Shown: positions 8,746 through 17,756 of the stretch, piece by piece
Numbering within the stretch: the stretch's first letter is position 1
How the letters are laid out: the number at the start of each line of letters is the position of its first letter
Assembly (NCBI RefSeq): GCF_016522075.1
Contig: NZ_JAEHFW010000003.1
Location: forward strand, 620,001 to 684,000
Reading direction: 5' to 3'
DNA: 64,000 nt
Source of the DNA: Mucilaginibacter segetis
GTDB taxonomy: Bacteria > Bacteroidota > Bacteroidia > Sphingobacteriales > Sphingobacteriaceae
The notes under the pieces: model-generated
Databases searched by the model: none
What the model was told of the DNA's origin: nothing
Seen by the model: the letters and a program-made list of their open reading frames with translations, nothing else
Made by a program: the position numbers and the translations under genes

Positions 8746-8988
8746 ATGACAGATAATAAATTCAGCCTTCCCATCCACTGGAACGATTATGAAGATATAG
8801 CCATTGAACTTTATGAAAAGTTTGGCGATGATTTTGACGAATCAAAGATATACCGCATACGATTTACCGAGTTGCTGGAATGGGTATTATCCCTGCCCAA
8901 TTTTGAGGGTACACGTGAGCAATCAAATGAAGGTCACCTGGAGCAAATACAATCTGCCTGGGTATATGAGTGGCGTGATAATCAGTAA
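8746..8988 (+). CDS. iscX: Fe-S cluster assembly protein IscX
   Basis: An 80-residue acidic protein of the IscX (YfhJ) family, a small winged-helix-like adaptor that binds iron and the cysteine desulfurase IscS and modulates cluster assembly. Family features are the HWNDYEDIAIELYEKFGDDFD start, the IRFTELLEWVLSLPNF centre, and the SNEGHLEQIQSAW.YEW ending. It follows the 2Fe-2S ferredoxin by 63 bases, matching the fdx-iscX pairing known from isc operons. It carries a longer N-terminal lead than the E. coli protein. Confidence 0.85.
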   Translation: MTDNKFSLPIHWNDYEDIAIELYEKFGDDFDESKIYRIRFTELLEWVLSLPNFEGTREQSNEGHLEQIQSAWVYEWRDNQ

Positions 8989-9105
8989 ATTTTTGCGATA
9001 ATTGGCGGCTTTTTAAAGCTTAAGATAATTTTCTGTTTGATTTTCGCAGCTTATTGCGCATGCCGTATCATCAGTATATTTATAAAATAAGAACGAGCAC
9101 ATTTA

Positions 9106-9627
9106 ATGGAGTCATTTTTAAACAAACTTAAAGAAATCACCACTTTCATTTTTGATGTTGATGGGGTACTTACTGATGGAACTATCTCGGTAACGGAAAC
9201 CGGTATACAAAGCCGCGCCTTTAATATTAAAGATGGCTACGCCTTGCAGTTAGCAGTTAAATGTGGTTATAATGTGGCGGCTATATCGGGCAGCAGATCA
9301 AAAAGCGCGCTGTTTCGGTTGAATAGTCTGGGCATTACTGATGTATATTTAGGTGCGCATACCAAATCTGAGCGGTTTAAACTTTACGTGGAAGAAAAAA
9401 GTATTCACCCGTCAAACGTGTTGTACATGGCGGATGATATCCCCGATCTGGCAGTAATGAAGCTGGTTGGTTTGCCGGTTTGCCCTGCCGACGCTGTGGA
9501 AGAAATAAAGGCGATCAGCGCTTTTGTGTCCCCATACGCTGGGGGTAAAGGCTGTGCTCGCGATATTATTGAAAAGGTAATGAAGGTACAGGGCAAATGG
9601 ATGAATGAACAGGCTTACAGCTGGTAG
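9106..9627 (+). CDS. kdsC: KdsC-like 3-deoxy-D-manno-octulosonate 8-phosphate phosphatase
   Basis: HAD-superfamily phosphatase, 173 residues, with no cap domain, as in the tetrameric KdsC family that removes phosphate from KDO-8-P in lipid A core synthesis. Motif I FDVDGVLTDG (nucleophile Asp and acid Asp), motif II AISGSRS, and motif IV YMADDIPDL are present; motif III lysine is in the GAHTKSERF region. The family-typical NIKDGYALQL segment is present. The 117-base gap from iscX contains no recognisable gene. The Maf gene follows by 31 bases, so the two are probably cotranscribed. Confidence 0.9.
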   Translation: MESFLNKLKEITTFIFDVDGVLTDGTISVTETGIQSRAFNIKDGYALQLAVKCGYNVAAISGSRSKSALFRLNSLGITDVYLGAHTKSERFKLYVEEKSIHPSNVLYMADDIPDLAVMKLVGLPVCPADAVEEIKAISAFVSPYAGGKGCARDIIEKVMKVQGKWMNEQAYSW

Positions 9628-9658
9628 ATTTATTTAACGGTCGAAAAGTTTTTAGAAT

Positions 9659-10228
9659 ATGCACACTTTTCCTAAGGTTATTCTGGCGTCAAAATCGCCC
9701 CGCAGGCATGAACTGTTGCGGCTGATGGATATTGACTTCAGGGTGGTGCTGAAAGATGTGGACGAATCGTACCCGGAGGGATTATCGCCCGAAGAGATTG
9801 CTTTGTTTATTGCTCAAAAAAAAGCGGAAGCATTTGACGAGGAAACTACCGATGAAGTAGTAATTACTGCCGATACTATTGTTAGCGTAGCCGGAAAAAT
9901 ATTAGGTAAACCGGAAACTCCCGAGCAAGCCATGGAAATGCTGCGGTTATTATCAGGCAAGGTACATCAGGTTATAACCGGGGTTTGTTTATTATACCAG
10001 CATCAGTACAATAAATTTTTTGATGTTTCTGAAGTTTTCTTCCGGGAATTGACGGATGAAGAGATCAAAAGCTATGTAGATAAATATAAGCCTTTTGATA
10101 AGGCAGGTTCATACGGCATACAGGAACGCATTGGTATTATTGGCATTGAGCGCATAAACGGCTCTTACACCAATGTGGTTGGTTTACCTACCGAAAAACT
10201 GTACCAGCAGTTAAAACGAATAAAATAA
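9659..10228 (+). CDS. maf: Maf-like nucleotide pyrophosphatase
   Basis: A 189-residue Maf/YhdE-family nucleoside triphosphate pyrophosphatase that probably hydrolyses dTTP, UTP or modified pyrimidine triphosphates, acting in house cleaning or septum control. The signature ILASKSPRRHELL at the N-terminus, the ITADTIVSV acid motif, LGKPETPEQA, and DKAGSYGIQ near residue 150 are all conserved. Length is typical. It ends the forward run and is followed by a strong bidirectional hairpin. Confidence 0.92.
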   Translation: MHTFPKVILASKSPRRHELLRLMDIDFRVVLKDVDESYPEGLSPEEIALFIAQKKAEAFDEETTDEVVITADTIVSVAGKILGKPETPEQAMEMLRLLSGKVHQVITGVCLLYQHQYNKFFDVSEVFFRELTDEEIKSYVDKYKPFDKAGSYGIQERIGIIGIERINGSYTNVVGLPTEKLYQQLKRIK

Positions 10229-10247
10229 AATTTTGTAAATAGTTATA

Positions 10248-10280
10248 CGAAAGGGGCGGTAATTTTTACCGCCCCTTTCG
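10248..10280. terminator. Bidirectional terminator between maf and M1 peptidase
   Basis: A long perfect stem: CGAAAGGGGCGGTAA at 10248-10262 pairs with TTACCGCCCCTTTCG at 10266-10280 around a TTT loop, with T-rich sequence beyond it. It sits between convergent genes and can end transcripts from both strands. Confidence 0.85.
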
Positions 10281-10282
10281 CT

Positions 10283-12274
10283 TTATTTTATATTTATGGA
10301 ATTGTTGCCTCTGTTTATGTCAGGCAGGGCGTTATCAGGGTCAATAGTTACATTTACCGCCTGTTGTGTGGTTGGCAGGTTATAAGATGTAACCTTATTT
10401 TGCAGCCAGGTTTCTACCGGGAAGTACGTGCGTTGTTTAGTCCCATCTTTTAAGGTTACTTCTACTGTAAAAGGCATTGCCATAGCTTCTTTATTGGCCA
10501 CAATTATTTTAATGCCTTTAGTATAATCATCATTTACGTATTGAGCGCTTATGAGTGCTATATCCAGTTTGTAGTTGTTATAGAACCATCCTTTCCAAAA
10601 CCAGGAAAGATCTTCGCCTGCACCGTTATCCATCGAGCGGAAAAAGTCTTCGGGCTGTGGGTGTTTATAGGCCCATTTATTAATGTAGTTTTTAAAGGCA
10701 TAGTCAAATCTGTCCTTACCCAAAATTTGCTCGCGCAGTAATATCAAACCAAAGGCGGGTTTAAAATAAGTAAGCGGATGGCGATACCTCTCAGATATGG
10801 CATCGGGCTGTGTCATAATTGTTGGCGAGTTAGGATCAACTATCGAAGGGATGATCTCATCCGCCGGATTGCCGCCATGCGGAGCATATTCGCCATCGCG
10901 TTTAGGAGCGTATTCCCCTTTGTTAAATACATCAGATGCGTAAACATCAATAAAGGTGTTAAAGCCCTCATCCATCCAGGCAAAACGCCTTTCATCGCTG
11001 CCTACTATCATCGGAAACCAGTTGTGGCCTATTTCGTGCGCGGTAACCCAAAACAGTTCCTTTCCTTTATCGGTGATACCATCAAACACAATACCCGGAT
11101 ATTCCATGCCGCCTGCTATACCGGCTTCGTTAATAGCAACGGGGTAAGGGTAAACAAACCATTTTTGGGAAAAGTATTCGATCGACCCCTTTAAATATTC
11201 TGTAGCACGTCCCCAGGCATCATCGCCTTCGCTTTCCACCGGGTAAACCGACATGGCCATCGACTTTTTACCGCCGGGCAAATTAACCCTTGCGGCATCC
11301 CATATATAGGCATTTGATGCACCAAAGGCTACATCGCGGGTGTTATGCATTATAAAATGCCAGGTTAACGTGCCTTTGCTCACCGGTCTTGATTTAGGGT
11401 CGCCTATTTCAGCGGCACTGCGTATCATTACGGTTTTATCGCTTTTACGTGCCTGTGCAAGAAGGTTTATCTGTTTGGCGGTTAGCACCTCCTGCGGGTT
11501 CATCAATTCGCCTGAGCCCGCCACGATCATGTCCCAGGGGACGGTAACCTTATAATCAATGTCGCCATATTCCAGGTAAAACTCTCCGCTGCCTAAAAAT
11601 GGCGCGGTGTCCCAGCCGCGGGAGTCATCATACACACACATCCGGGGGTACCATTGTGCAATTTCATAGATCTTGCCATTTTTGGTGTCAACATAATCGG
11701 TACGCCCACCAAAGTTACCGGGGATGGTATAGTGGTACCTGATAAGCAGATTTACCTTGCCGCCGTTTGCCGCAACTGCTGATGGCAGACGCACCTGCAT
11801 ACGGGTATCGGTAATTATATAATTAACCTTAGTGGCTTTGCCGTTTTGCAGGATAGAAACTGATTCTACCTGGTATCCGTCGGTATGTTTGGTAGCCTGC
11901 CTGCCGGTTACAAAGTTTGAGCGTGCGTTTTCTTTATAGGTGTTTTGATCCATGTGCAGCCACAAATACGGAAGCGCATCCGGACTGTTGTTCGTATAAC
12001 TGATATTATCCGTTCCGCTGATGGTTTTGGCAACCGTATCCAACTTAACATCCAGTTTGTAATCGACCCGGTTTTGCCAGTATTTTGGGCCGGGTGAACC
12101 ATTTGCCGAATGAAATTCATTCCCTTTATCCATATAAGGCAAGGTGTTAAATAACACTTCGGGTTGGTAATTAGAAATGATAGTGTCGGGTAAATTGTTT
12201 CCTCTTCTGCGTTGAGCCTGGGTAGCAAGTGCGCAAAATAACAACAATACGGAGCAGGTGTAACGTTTTTTCAT
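10283..12274 (-). CDS. Exported M1 family metallopeptidase
   Basis: A 663-residue gluzincin aminopeptidase with an N-terminal signal peptide (MKKRYTCSVLLLFCALATQAQ). The zinc site is HEIGHNW with the third ligand Glu exactly 18 residues after the second His (in WMDEGFNTF), and the GAMEN-like substrate motif is GGMEYPG. The usual N-terminal beta-sandwich with YTNNSPD.LPYLWLHMDQN precedes it. It probably acts in the periplasm or at the outer membrane on peptides or protein N-termini. A close paralogue lies at 61248-63221 and shares motif sequences and overall architecture. Confidence 0.9.
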   Translation of the reverse strand: MKKRYTCSVLLLFCALATQAQRRRGNNLPDTIISNYQPEVLFNTLPYMDKGNEFHSANGSPGPKYWQNRVDYKLDVKLDTVAKTISGTDNISYTNNSPDALPYLWLHMDQNTYKENARSNFVTGRQATKHTDGYQVESVSILQNGKATKVNYIITDTRMQVRLPSAVAANGGKVNLLIRYHYTIPGNFGGRTDYVDTKNGKIYEIAQWYPRMCVYDDSRGWDTAPFLGSGEFYLEYGDIDYKVTVPWDMIVAGSGELMNPQEVLTAKQINLLAQARKSDKTVMIRSAAEIGDPKSRPVSKGTLTWHFIMHNTRDVAFGASNAYIWDAARVNLPGGKKSMAMSVYPVESEGDDAWGRATEYLKGSIEYFSQKWFVYPYPVAINEAGIAGGMEYPGIVFDGITDKGKELFWVTAHEIGHNWFPMIVGSDERRFAWMDEGFNTFIDVYASDVFNKGEYAPKRDGEYAPHGGNPADEIIPSIVDPNSPTIMTQPDAISERYRHPLTYFKPAFGLILLREQILGKDRFDYAFKNYINKWAYKHPQPEDFFRSMDNGAGEDLSWFWKGWFYNNYKLDIALISAQYVNDDYTKGIKIIVANKEAMAMPFTVEVTLKDGTKQRTYFPVETWLQNKVTSYNLPTTQQAVNVTIDPDNALPDINRGNNSINIK

Positions 12275-12344
12275 GTGATCGTATTAAGCAAAGCAATATA
12301 CGAATGATAAGTTACTCCTATAAAACAGGTTTATAAAATTGCTG

Positions 12345-13298
12345 TTACGTTAGCATCCCAACCATAACGCCTTCTTTTAACGAGTAGGTGGACATGATGA
12401 CATCATCGAGTTTTAATTGCTGCATCATATAGCGGGTTATTAAAGCCGCTACTACGATCATATCTACCCGTACCGGGATAATGCCTTTGGTTTCGGCACG
12501 CTGTTGATGTGATGACACCTGCAGCCTGCTGATAAGCTGCAAAAGCTCGCCGGGTTTAAATTGATAAGTGGGGGTGGTCTTCAAATTGAATTTGTGACCT
12601 TTTTCTGTTTCAATAACCTCGGCAAAGCTTTCAAATGCTCCGGAAGATCCTATTAAGCTGGTTAAGTTGTAGGCCTTTACGGCATCGAATAGTAATGGGA
12701 GCTTTTCGTCAAGATACTTACATAAATCAGTCACTGATGCCGCAGGTATAGGGTCTTGCTGATGAAATTTGTCCATTAGCCGGGCGGCTCCTATCTCAAA
12801 ACTGTGTTTCCAGTATATTTGGTGGTGGTCGCATATTATAAATTCCACACTGCCACCGCCAATATCCATAATAAGTGATGGCGATTTGCTTAAACAGCCG
12901 CTTGCCTTAATACCTTCGTAAATATAAGTAGCTTCCCGGTCGCCGTTTATGATCTTTATCTGCAGACCGGTTTGTTTTTTTACTTCGCTTATGAAATCTT
13001 TCCCGTTTGATGCATTGCGCAGTGCAGATGTGGCAATGGCATGCACTTTTTGTGTTTTATGCTCCTCAATTGTTTTGGCGAACTTATGCATAGCAGCAAT
13101 GCCCCGGTCAAAAGCCTCTGGCTGTATAATGTTCTTGTTTATGCCGCCCTCGCCTAATTTTACCGCTTCCGTTTCATGATGAATTTCTTTGATCTCATCA
13201 CCCTGCATTTCGGCGATCAATAAATGAAAGGTATTGGTACCTAAGTCCATTACGGCAACCGGTGTACTATTATTAAGATGGGGGTTTTTATCAGGCAT
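12345..13298 (-). CDS. Ppx/GppA family phosphatase (exopolyphosphatase-like)
   Basis: Sugar-kinase/Hsp70-fold phosphatase of 317 residues, the short form of the Ppx/GppA family. The phosphate-1 loop VMDLGTNTFHLLIA, the ATSALRNASNG segment, the phosphate-2 loop MDIGGGSVEFI and a late GSSGAFESF segment are conserved. It acts on polyphosphate or pppGpp; which one cannot be told from motifs. It lacks the extra C-terminal domains of long Ppx enzymes. The 70-base gap to the downstream M1 peptidase and the terminator upstream suggest a transcript of its own or with the M1 gene. Confidence 0.85.
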   Translation of the reverse strand: MPDKNPHLNNSTPVAVMDLGTNTFHLLIAEMQGDEIKEIHHETEAVKLGEGGINKNIIQPEAFDRGIAAMHKFAKTIEEHKTQKVHAIATSALRNASNGKDFISEVKKQTGLQIKIINGDREATYIYEGIKASGCLSKSPSLIMDIGGGSVEFIICDHHQIYWKHSFEIGAARLMDKFHQQDPIPAASVTDLCKYLDEKLPLLFDAVKAYNLTSLIGSSGAFESFAEVIETEKGHKFNLKTTPTYQFKPGELLQLISRLQVSSHQQRAETKGIIPVRVDMIVVAALITRYMMQQLKLDDVIMSTYSLKEGVMVGMLT

Positions 13299-13312
13299 GT
13301 TATTTAAAATAA

Positions 13313-13349
13313 AAAATCCCTGTAAAAGTTTTAGCCTTTAAGGGATTTT
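13313..13349 (-). terminator. Terminator after the ABC-2 exporter operon
   Basis: AAAATCCCT at 13313-13321 and AGGGATTTT at 13341-13349 form a nine-pair stem, followed on the reverse strand by a T-rich run. It lies just beyond the permease stop codon and before the phosphatase gene. Confidence 0.65.
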
Positions 13350-13372
13350 AGTTTATGATAGGTACAGGTATG

Positions 13373-14734
13373 TTATTCTTTATAGAAGAACCATTTTGAA
13401 AGTTCCTTGTAGCTTGTTTTTTTACCATACATTAAAATACCAACACGGTAAATGCGTGATGCTACCCAGGTAGTAAATAAAAAGCCCACTACCATCATGA
13501 ACATGGATATGGCCAACTGCCAGGCCGGTACACCAAATGGCACCCTTACCATCATGGCCACAGGGGCGGTAAATGGTATAACAGAAAGCCAGAAAGCCAG
13601 TGTACTATCCGGGTTATTGATGAGGAACGAAAAGGATAAGATGTAGGTGAACAGCAGGGGCAGCGTAATGGGGAACATAAACTGCTGCGTTTCCGTTTCG
13701 CTGTCCACAGCGGAGCCTACTGCGGCAAATAATGCGCTGTAAAGTAAATACCCCGTAAGGAAGTAAAAAACAAAACAACTTAATATATACCCGAAATTAA
13801 TAGTTTTAAGGCTGTTAAAGAAACCCATTGCCGGACTTTGCGGTACATCAGCAGATGGCGTTGAAGCAGAAGCTGAATCTTTTTGCGGCGATGTATGTAC
13901 CTGTACGGGTTGATTTTTACTTACCTGCTCTTTTTGGGGTTGGGTAATGGCATCCTTAATAAATACCTTGCCCGCTACTACAGTAACGGCAGTAGATAAT
14001 ATGATCCATAAGAAAAACTGCGTTAAGCCAACCGCGCCTACACCAATAATTTTACCCAGCATCAGTTGAAATGGCTTTACAGACGATACAATAACTTCAA
14101 TTATACGGCTGGTTTTTTCTTCGATAACCCCGCGCATTACCTGCGCGCCATATATAAACAAGGAAAGATAAATGAGAATAGCTCCTGCAATACCCACACC
14201 ATAAGCGGCGCCAATGCTGGAGTCTTCTTCACCTTTATCGGTGATTTGCCGTGCATCAATGGAAATATCGCTTTTTATTGCATGCAGTTTAGCCGTATCA
14301 ATGCCAGCCTTTACCATGCTGTTGCCCGATGCGATATCGCTCATCTGGTCGTTGATGTCTGTAATTATGGTAAAGTTTGGTTTCTTTTTAGAGAAGATCT
14401 TTACGGCATCCTTTTTTTCATAATTGGCAGGAATGATCAATAAAAAATCATCCTCATTTTTACGCAGGTCATCTTTCGCTTTGGTTATGCCTTCCGTCGT
14501 GGTTTGGAATTTTATATTTTTATGATCTTCGAATTTACCCTGGAATACGCCACTATCATCTTTCACCCTAACTGTACGCTCCTTATTCAATTCGTCGCTA
14601 TTGGTGGCTATCAGGTATATTATGCCATACATTACCAGTATCAATCCCGGTACAAGCAGGGTCATCACTATAAATGATTTCTTTTTAACACGAACTAAAT
14701 ATTCGCGTTGTATAATCAGTAAAACTTTATTCAT
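13373..14734 (-). CDS. ABC-2 type transporter permease (NatB-like)
   Basis: A 453-residue membrane permease. One N-terminal helix (about 20-43, SFIVMTLLVPGLILVMYGII) is followed by a large extracytoplasmic domain to about residue 170, then five or so helices in the second half, the ABC2_membrane_3/NatB arrangement. A low-complexity Gln/Ser/Pro-rich loop occurs near residues 265-300. It overlaps the ATPase gene by eight bases, so the pair is translationally coupled and forms one exporter. The family includes Na+ and drug exporters; the substrate here is not known. Confidence 0.85.
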   Translation of the reverse strand: MNKVLLIIQREYLVRVKKKSFIVMTLLVPGLILVMYGIIYLIATNSDELNKERTVRVKDDSGVFQGKFEDHKNIKFQTTTEGITKAKDDLRKNEDDFLLIIPANYEKKDAVKIFSKKKPNFTIITDINDQMSDIASGNSMVKAGIDTAKLHAIKSDISIDARQITDKGEEDSSIGAAYGVGIAGAILIYLSLFIYGAQVMRGVIEEKTSRIIEVIVSSVKPFQLMLGKIIGVGAVGLTQFFLWIILSTAVTVVAGKVFIKDAITQPQKEQVSKNQPVQVHTSPQKDSASASTPSADVPQSPAMGFFNSLKTINFGYILSCFVFYFLTGYLLYSALFAAVGSAVDSETETQQFMFPITLPLLFTYILSFSFLINNPDSTLAFWLSVIPFTAPVAMMVRVPFGVPAWQLAISMFMMVVGFLFTTWVASRIYRVGILMYGKKTSYKELSKWFFYKE

Positions 14735-15647
14735 CGCCTGATCTTTTTTGGTTTACTTTTTCAATGAAAATTTCGTGCATACTCGGAATAACCTCCTGCA
14801 GCATATTAATATGTGTTTTTGGTATAAGATACTGCAACACATCATTTGATGAGTGTGCCTCGCTAAGCTGTACCTTTAACATATGGCTGTTATCATCGCT
14901 AAGCTGCTCTTTTAAAATTTCAAACGGCTGCGATCCATCAAATTCCAGTTTATAGCCTGTATATTCAATAAGGTAGGTGTTATTACGATACGAGTTGCGA
15001 ATATCTTTTACCCTGCCATCTAATATTTTGTGTGATTTATTAATGAGTGCAATAGAATTACATAATTCCTCAACAGATTCCATCCGGTGGGTGGAGAATA
15101 ATATGGTTGATCCCTTACGGTTAAGTTCCAGTATTTCGTCCTTAATTACCTCTGTATTTACGGGGTCAAACCCGCTGAATGGTTCATCCAGAATGATCAG
15201 ATCAGGCTCATGTAACACGGTGGCCACAAATTGGGCTTTTTGCTGCATCCCTTTGGAGAGTTCCTCTATTTTTTTATTCCACCAACCCTGTATCTCCAGT
15301 TTCTCAAACCAATATTTTATTCGTTTGGTGGCTTCGGCTCGGCTTAAGCCTTTTAAACGGGCCAGGTAGATCATCTGCTCACCTATCTCCATTTTTTTAT
15401 AAAGTCCGCGCTCTTCGGGCAGGTAACCAATACGTTCAATGTGCGACTGGTTAAGCTTTTCGCCGTTAAAGTAGATCTCTCCTGAATCGGGTGCTGTAAT
15501 TTGATTGATGATACGGATGAGCGAAGTTTTGCCGGCGCCGTTTGGCCCTAATAAACCAAAAATGGTTCCCTTTTCAACTTCTAAACTCACATCGCTTAAA
15601 GCGCGATGTCCCGCGTATTGTTTAACAATATTGCGTATGCTCAGCAT
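14727..15647 (-). CDS. ABC transporter ATP-binding protein (NatA-like)
   Basis: A 306-residue ABC ATPase with Walker A GPNGAGKTSLI, Q-loop region GYLPEERGLYKKM, signature LSKGMQQKAQF, Walker B LIILDEPFSGFDPVN and the switch STHRMESVEE. The C-terminal 80 residues form a DUF4162-like accessory domain found in NatA-type exporters. It is the first gene of a two-gene operon with the overlapping permease. Confidence 0.92.
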   Translation of the reverse strand: MLSIRNIVKQYAGHRALSDVSLEVEKGTIFGLLGPNGAGKTSLIRIINQITAPDSGEIYFNGEKLNQSHIERIGYLPEERGLYKKMEIGEQMIYLARLKGLSRAEATKRIKYWFEKLEIQGWWNKKIEELSKGMQQKAQFVATVLHEPDLIILDEPFSGFDPVNTEVIKDEILELNRKGSTILFSTHRMESVEELCNSIALINKSHKILDGRVKDIRNSYRNNTYLIEYTGYKLEFDGSQPFEILKEQLSDDNSHMLKVQLSEAHSSNDVLQYLIPKTHINMLQEVIPSMHEIFIEKVNQKRSGDE

Positions 15648-15735
15648 AGTAAAAATGTAGTTTATTTGTAATTTAGATGTAAACCCCGTGGGTTTGTTAC
15701 AAATACCTTTTAATAAAAAACTAATCTGAATACGA

Positions 15736-15766
15736 CAAAAAAGCCCGGAATCAATAATCCCGGGCT
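15736..15766 (-). terminator. Terminator after dnaJ
   Basis: AGCCCGG at 15742-15748 pairs with CCGGGCT at 15760-15766; on the reverse strand the hairpin is followed by six Ts (15736-15741). It lies 22 bases beyond the dnaJ stop codon. Confidence 0.85.
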
Positions 15767-15788
15767 GTATATTTTAGTAATAATAATC

Positions 15789-16946
15789 TTATTCAAAATA
15801 TTCCTTCATCCGTTCAAAAAAGCTTTTCTCGTTTTTGCCGGGGTTAGGTTTAAAGTTGGGCGAGCCCTGTAATTTTTCTAAAGCTTCGCGCTCTTCGCGG
15901 CTAAGCGCCTTTGGCGTCCAGATGTTGATGTGTATCAATTGATCTCCCCGGTGGTAAGAATTTACCTCCGGTACGCCCTTGCTTTTTAACCGTAGTATTT
16001 TACCCCCTTGTGTGCCCGGCTCAATTTTAATTTTAGCCTTGCCATCAATGGTAGGTACTTCTACACTGGTGCCTAAAGCGGCATCTACAAAGTTTACATG
16101 CAAATCATATATCACATTATTTCCGTCGCGCTTTAAAGTTTCGTGCGGTATTTCTTCTATCAGGATGATCAGATCACCCGGTACACCACCACGCGGAGCA
16201 GCGTTCCCTTTGCCACTCATGCTGAGTTGCATACCCTCGCTTACACCTGCAGGTACATTAATGGTAATGGTTTCTTCGCCGCGTACAACACCGTCGCCGT
16301 GGCAAACATTACACTTAGAAGTAATAACAGAACCTTCGCCGTTACAGGTAGGGCAGGTGCTGGTAGTTTGCATCTGGCCCAAAATGGTATTGGTTACCCG
16401 GCGTACAGAGCCCGCACCTCCGCAAGTTTTACAGGTTTGGAAGGATGACCTGTCTTTAGCGCCTGTACCGTCACAAGTTTTACAAATTATTTGTTTGTTT
16501 ACCTTTATTTTCTTTTCGGCGCCGTTGGCAACCTCTTCAAGTGTTAAGCGTACTTTAATGCGCAGGTTACTACCACGGGCCACGCGTCTGCCGCCGCCTT
16601 GCCTGCCACTGCCACCAAAGAAACCTTCAAATGGACTGCCGCCGCCAAAAATGTCCCCAAACTGGCTAAATATATCGTCCATGTTCATGCCGCCGCCATA
16701 GCCGCCACCGCTTGCTGATTGCGCATTTGCCGCATGGCCAAACTGGTCGTACCGCTGGCGTTTTTCGGGAGAACTTAATACTTCGTAAGCTTCTGCCGCT
16801 TCCTTGAACTTTTCTTCGGCCGCTTTATCTCCCTCATTTTTATCTGGATGATATTTGATAGCCATTTTACGATATGCTTTTTTTATCTCATCAGCATCAG
16901 CCCCTTTGGTAACACCAAGCACATCGTAATAATCTCTTTTAGCCAT
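15789..16946 (-). CDS. dnaJ: Molecular chaperone DnaJ
   Basis: A 385-residue type I Hsp40 co-chaperone that stimulates DnaK ATPase activity. The J-domain has the YHPDKN tripeptide motif (residues 30-35), followed by a Gly/Phe-rich linker (about 75-125). Four zinc-binding CxxCxGxG repeats are present ([32 protein letters not shown]), then the substrate-binding C-terminal domains. It is cotranscribed with grpE 67 bases upstream. dnaK is not in this window. Confidence 0.97.
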   Translation of the reverse strand: MAKRDYYDVLGVTKGADADEIKKAYRKMAIKYHPDKNEGDKAAEEKFKEAAEAYEVLSSPEKRQRYDQFGHAANAQSASGGGYGGGMNMDDIFSQFGDIFGGGSPFEGFFGGSGRQGGGRRVARGSNLRIKVRLTLEEVANGAEKKIKVNKQIICKTCDGTGAKDRSSFQTCKTCGGAGSVRRVTNTILGQMQTTSTCPTCNGEGSVITSKCNVCHGDGVVRGEETITINVPAGVSEGMQLSMSGKGNAAPRGGVPGDLIILIEEIPHETLKRDGNNVIYDLHVNFVDAALGTSVEVPTIDGKAKIKIEPGTQGGKILRLKSKGVPEVNSYHRGDQLIHINIWTPKALSREEREALEKLQGSPNFKPNPGKNEKSFFERMKEYFE

Positions 16947-17013
16947 ATTTTATTTCGGATTTCGAATTCGTGTTTTTGTATATAATTAGTTGAATATCAG
17001 CGTTGATCTATGA

Positions 17014-17604
17014 TCAGGCTCCAACTACTACCTTGGCAAAACGTACAACTTTATCATTAAGCTGATATCCTTTTTCCATTTCGTCTAATATTTTACCCTT
17101 CATATCGTCACTTGGTGCAGGTATGTTGGTAATGGCTTCATGCAAATCAGGATCAAAATCAGCACCTAAGGACTGCATTTCGTGCAAGCCTTTTTGGGTA
17201 AGGATGTTTTTCAGCTTATTTTGTATAAGCGAAACACCTTCCTTTACTGAAATTATATCGTTCGCACTTTCCATTGAGCGCAATGCGCGTTCAAAATCGT
17301 CCAGTACGGGTAGCAATGCCACAATTACATCTTTACCTTCGGTTTTGCGGGCTTCCTCACGTTCTTTTACCGTTCTGCGGCGAAAATTGTCGAACTCGGC
17401 ATAAAGCCTTAAATACTTATCATTTGCCTGTGACAATTCTTCTTTAAATTTATCCTCAGCCGACGGTGTTTCATCTACCTTTTCAGCAGAATTTTCCTGC
17501 TCCTGCGCGTCAGTTTGTCCGTTTTCGTTTTCCATTTCAACCATATTTTCAGGTTTGTTTGAATTTTCTTTATTCTTTTTCTTCAACATGTCATTAAAAT
17601 TCAT
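17014..17604 (-). CDS. grpE: Nucleotide exchange factor GrpE
   Basis: A 196-residue GrpE. The first 55 residues are acidic, Asn/Glu-rich and disordered; a long coiled coil (about 55-115, containing LYAEFDNFRRRTVKEREEA) leads to the beta-domain with DLHEAI and the closing VVRFAKVVVG. It exchanges nucleotide on DnaK and works with the downstream DnaJ. The upstream 150-base region has an imperfect inverted repeat GACA-AGC-TGTC (17648-17658) that could be a heat-shock operator; no complete CIRCE element is visible. Confidence 0.95.
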   Translation of the reverse strand: MNFNDMLKKKNKENSNKPENMVEMENENGQTDAQEQENSAEKVDETPSAEDKFKEELSQANDKYLRLYAEFDNFRRRTVKEREEARKTEGKDVIVALLPVLDDFERALRSMESANDIISVKEGVSLIQNKLKNILTQKGLHEMQSLGADFDPDLHEAITNIPAPSDDMKGKILDEMEKGYQLNDKVVRFAKVVVGA

Positions 17605-17756
17605 AACTGATAGTGCTAATCAAGTATCCTGCCATCAGCATAAACGCGACAAGCTGTCAGCCAAAATGTTTTTTTTGTGTTTTTGATGCAAAAAAATGGC
17701 AGTATTTACCTTATAAAAGCATATAAAAATGAGCGATCCGATTTCCGTCTTGCTAT

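Noticed and set aside
11908..12228. Reverse-strand 106-codon frame overlapping the first M1 peptidase
   Set aside because: Out-of-frame shadow within the conserved N-terminal domain of the M1 enzyme.
15979..16701. Forward open frame of 240 codons opposite dnaJ
   Set aside because: It mirrors the conserved DnaJ frame, is Pro/Ser-rich as expected for an antisense shadow, and has no motifs.
17627..17634. AGTGCTAA half-site suggesting a CIRCE heat-shock operator before grpE
   Set aside because: The matching TTAGCACT half nine bases away is absent, so it is likely chance.
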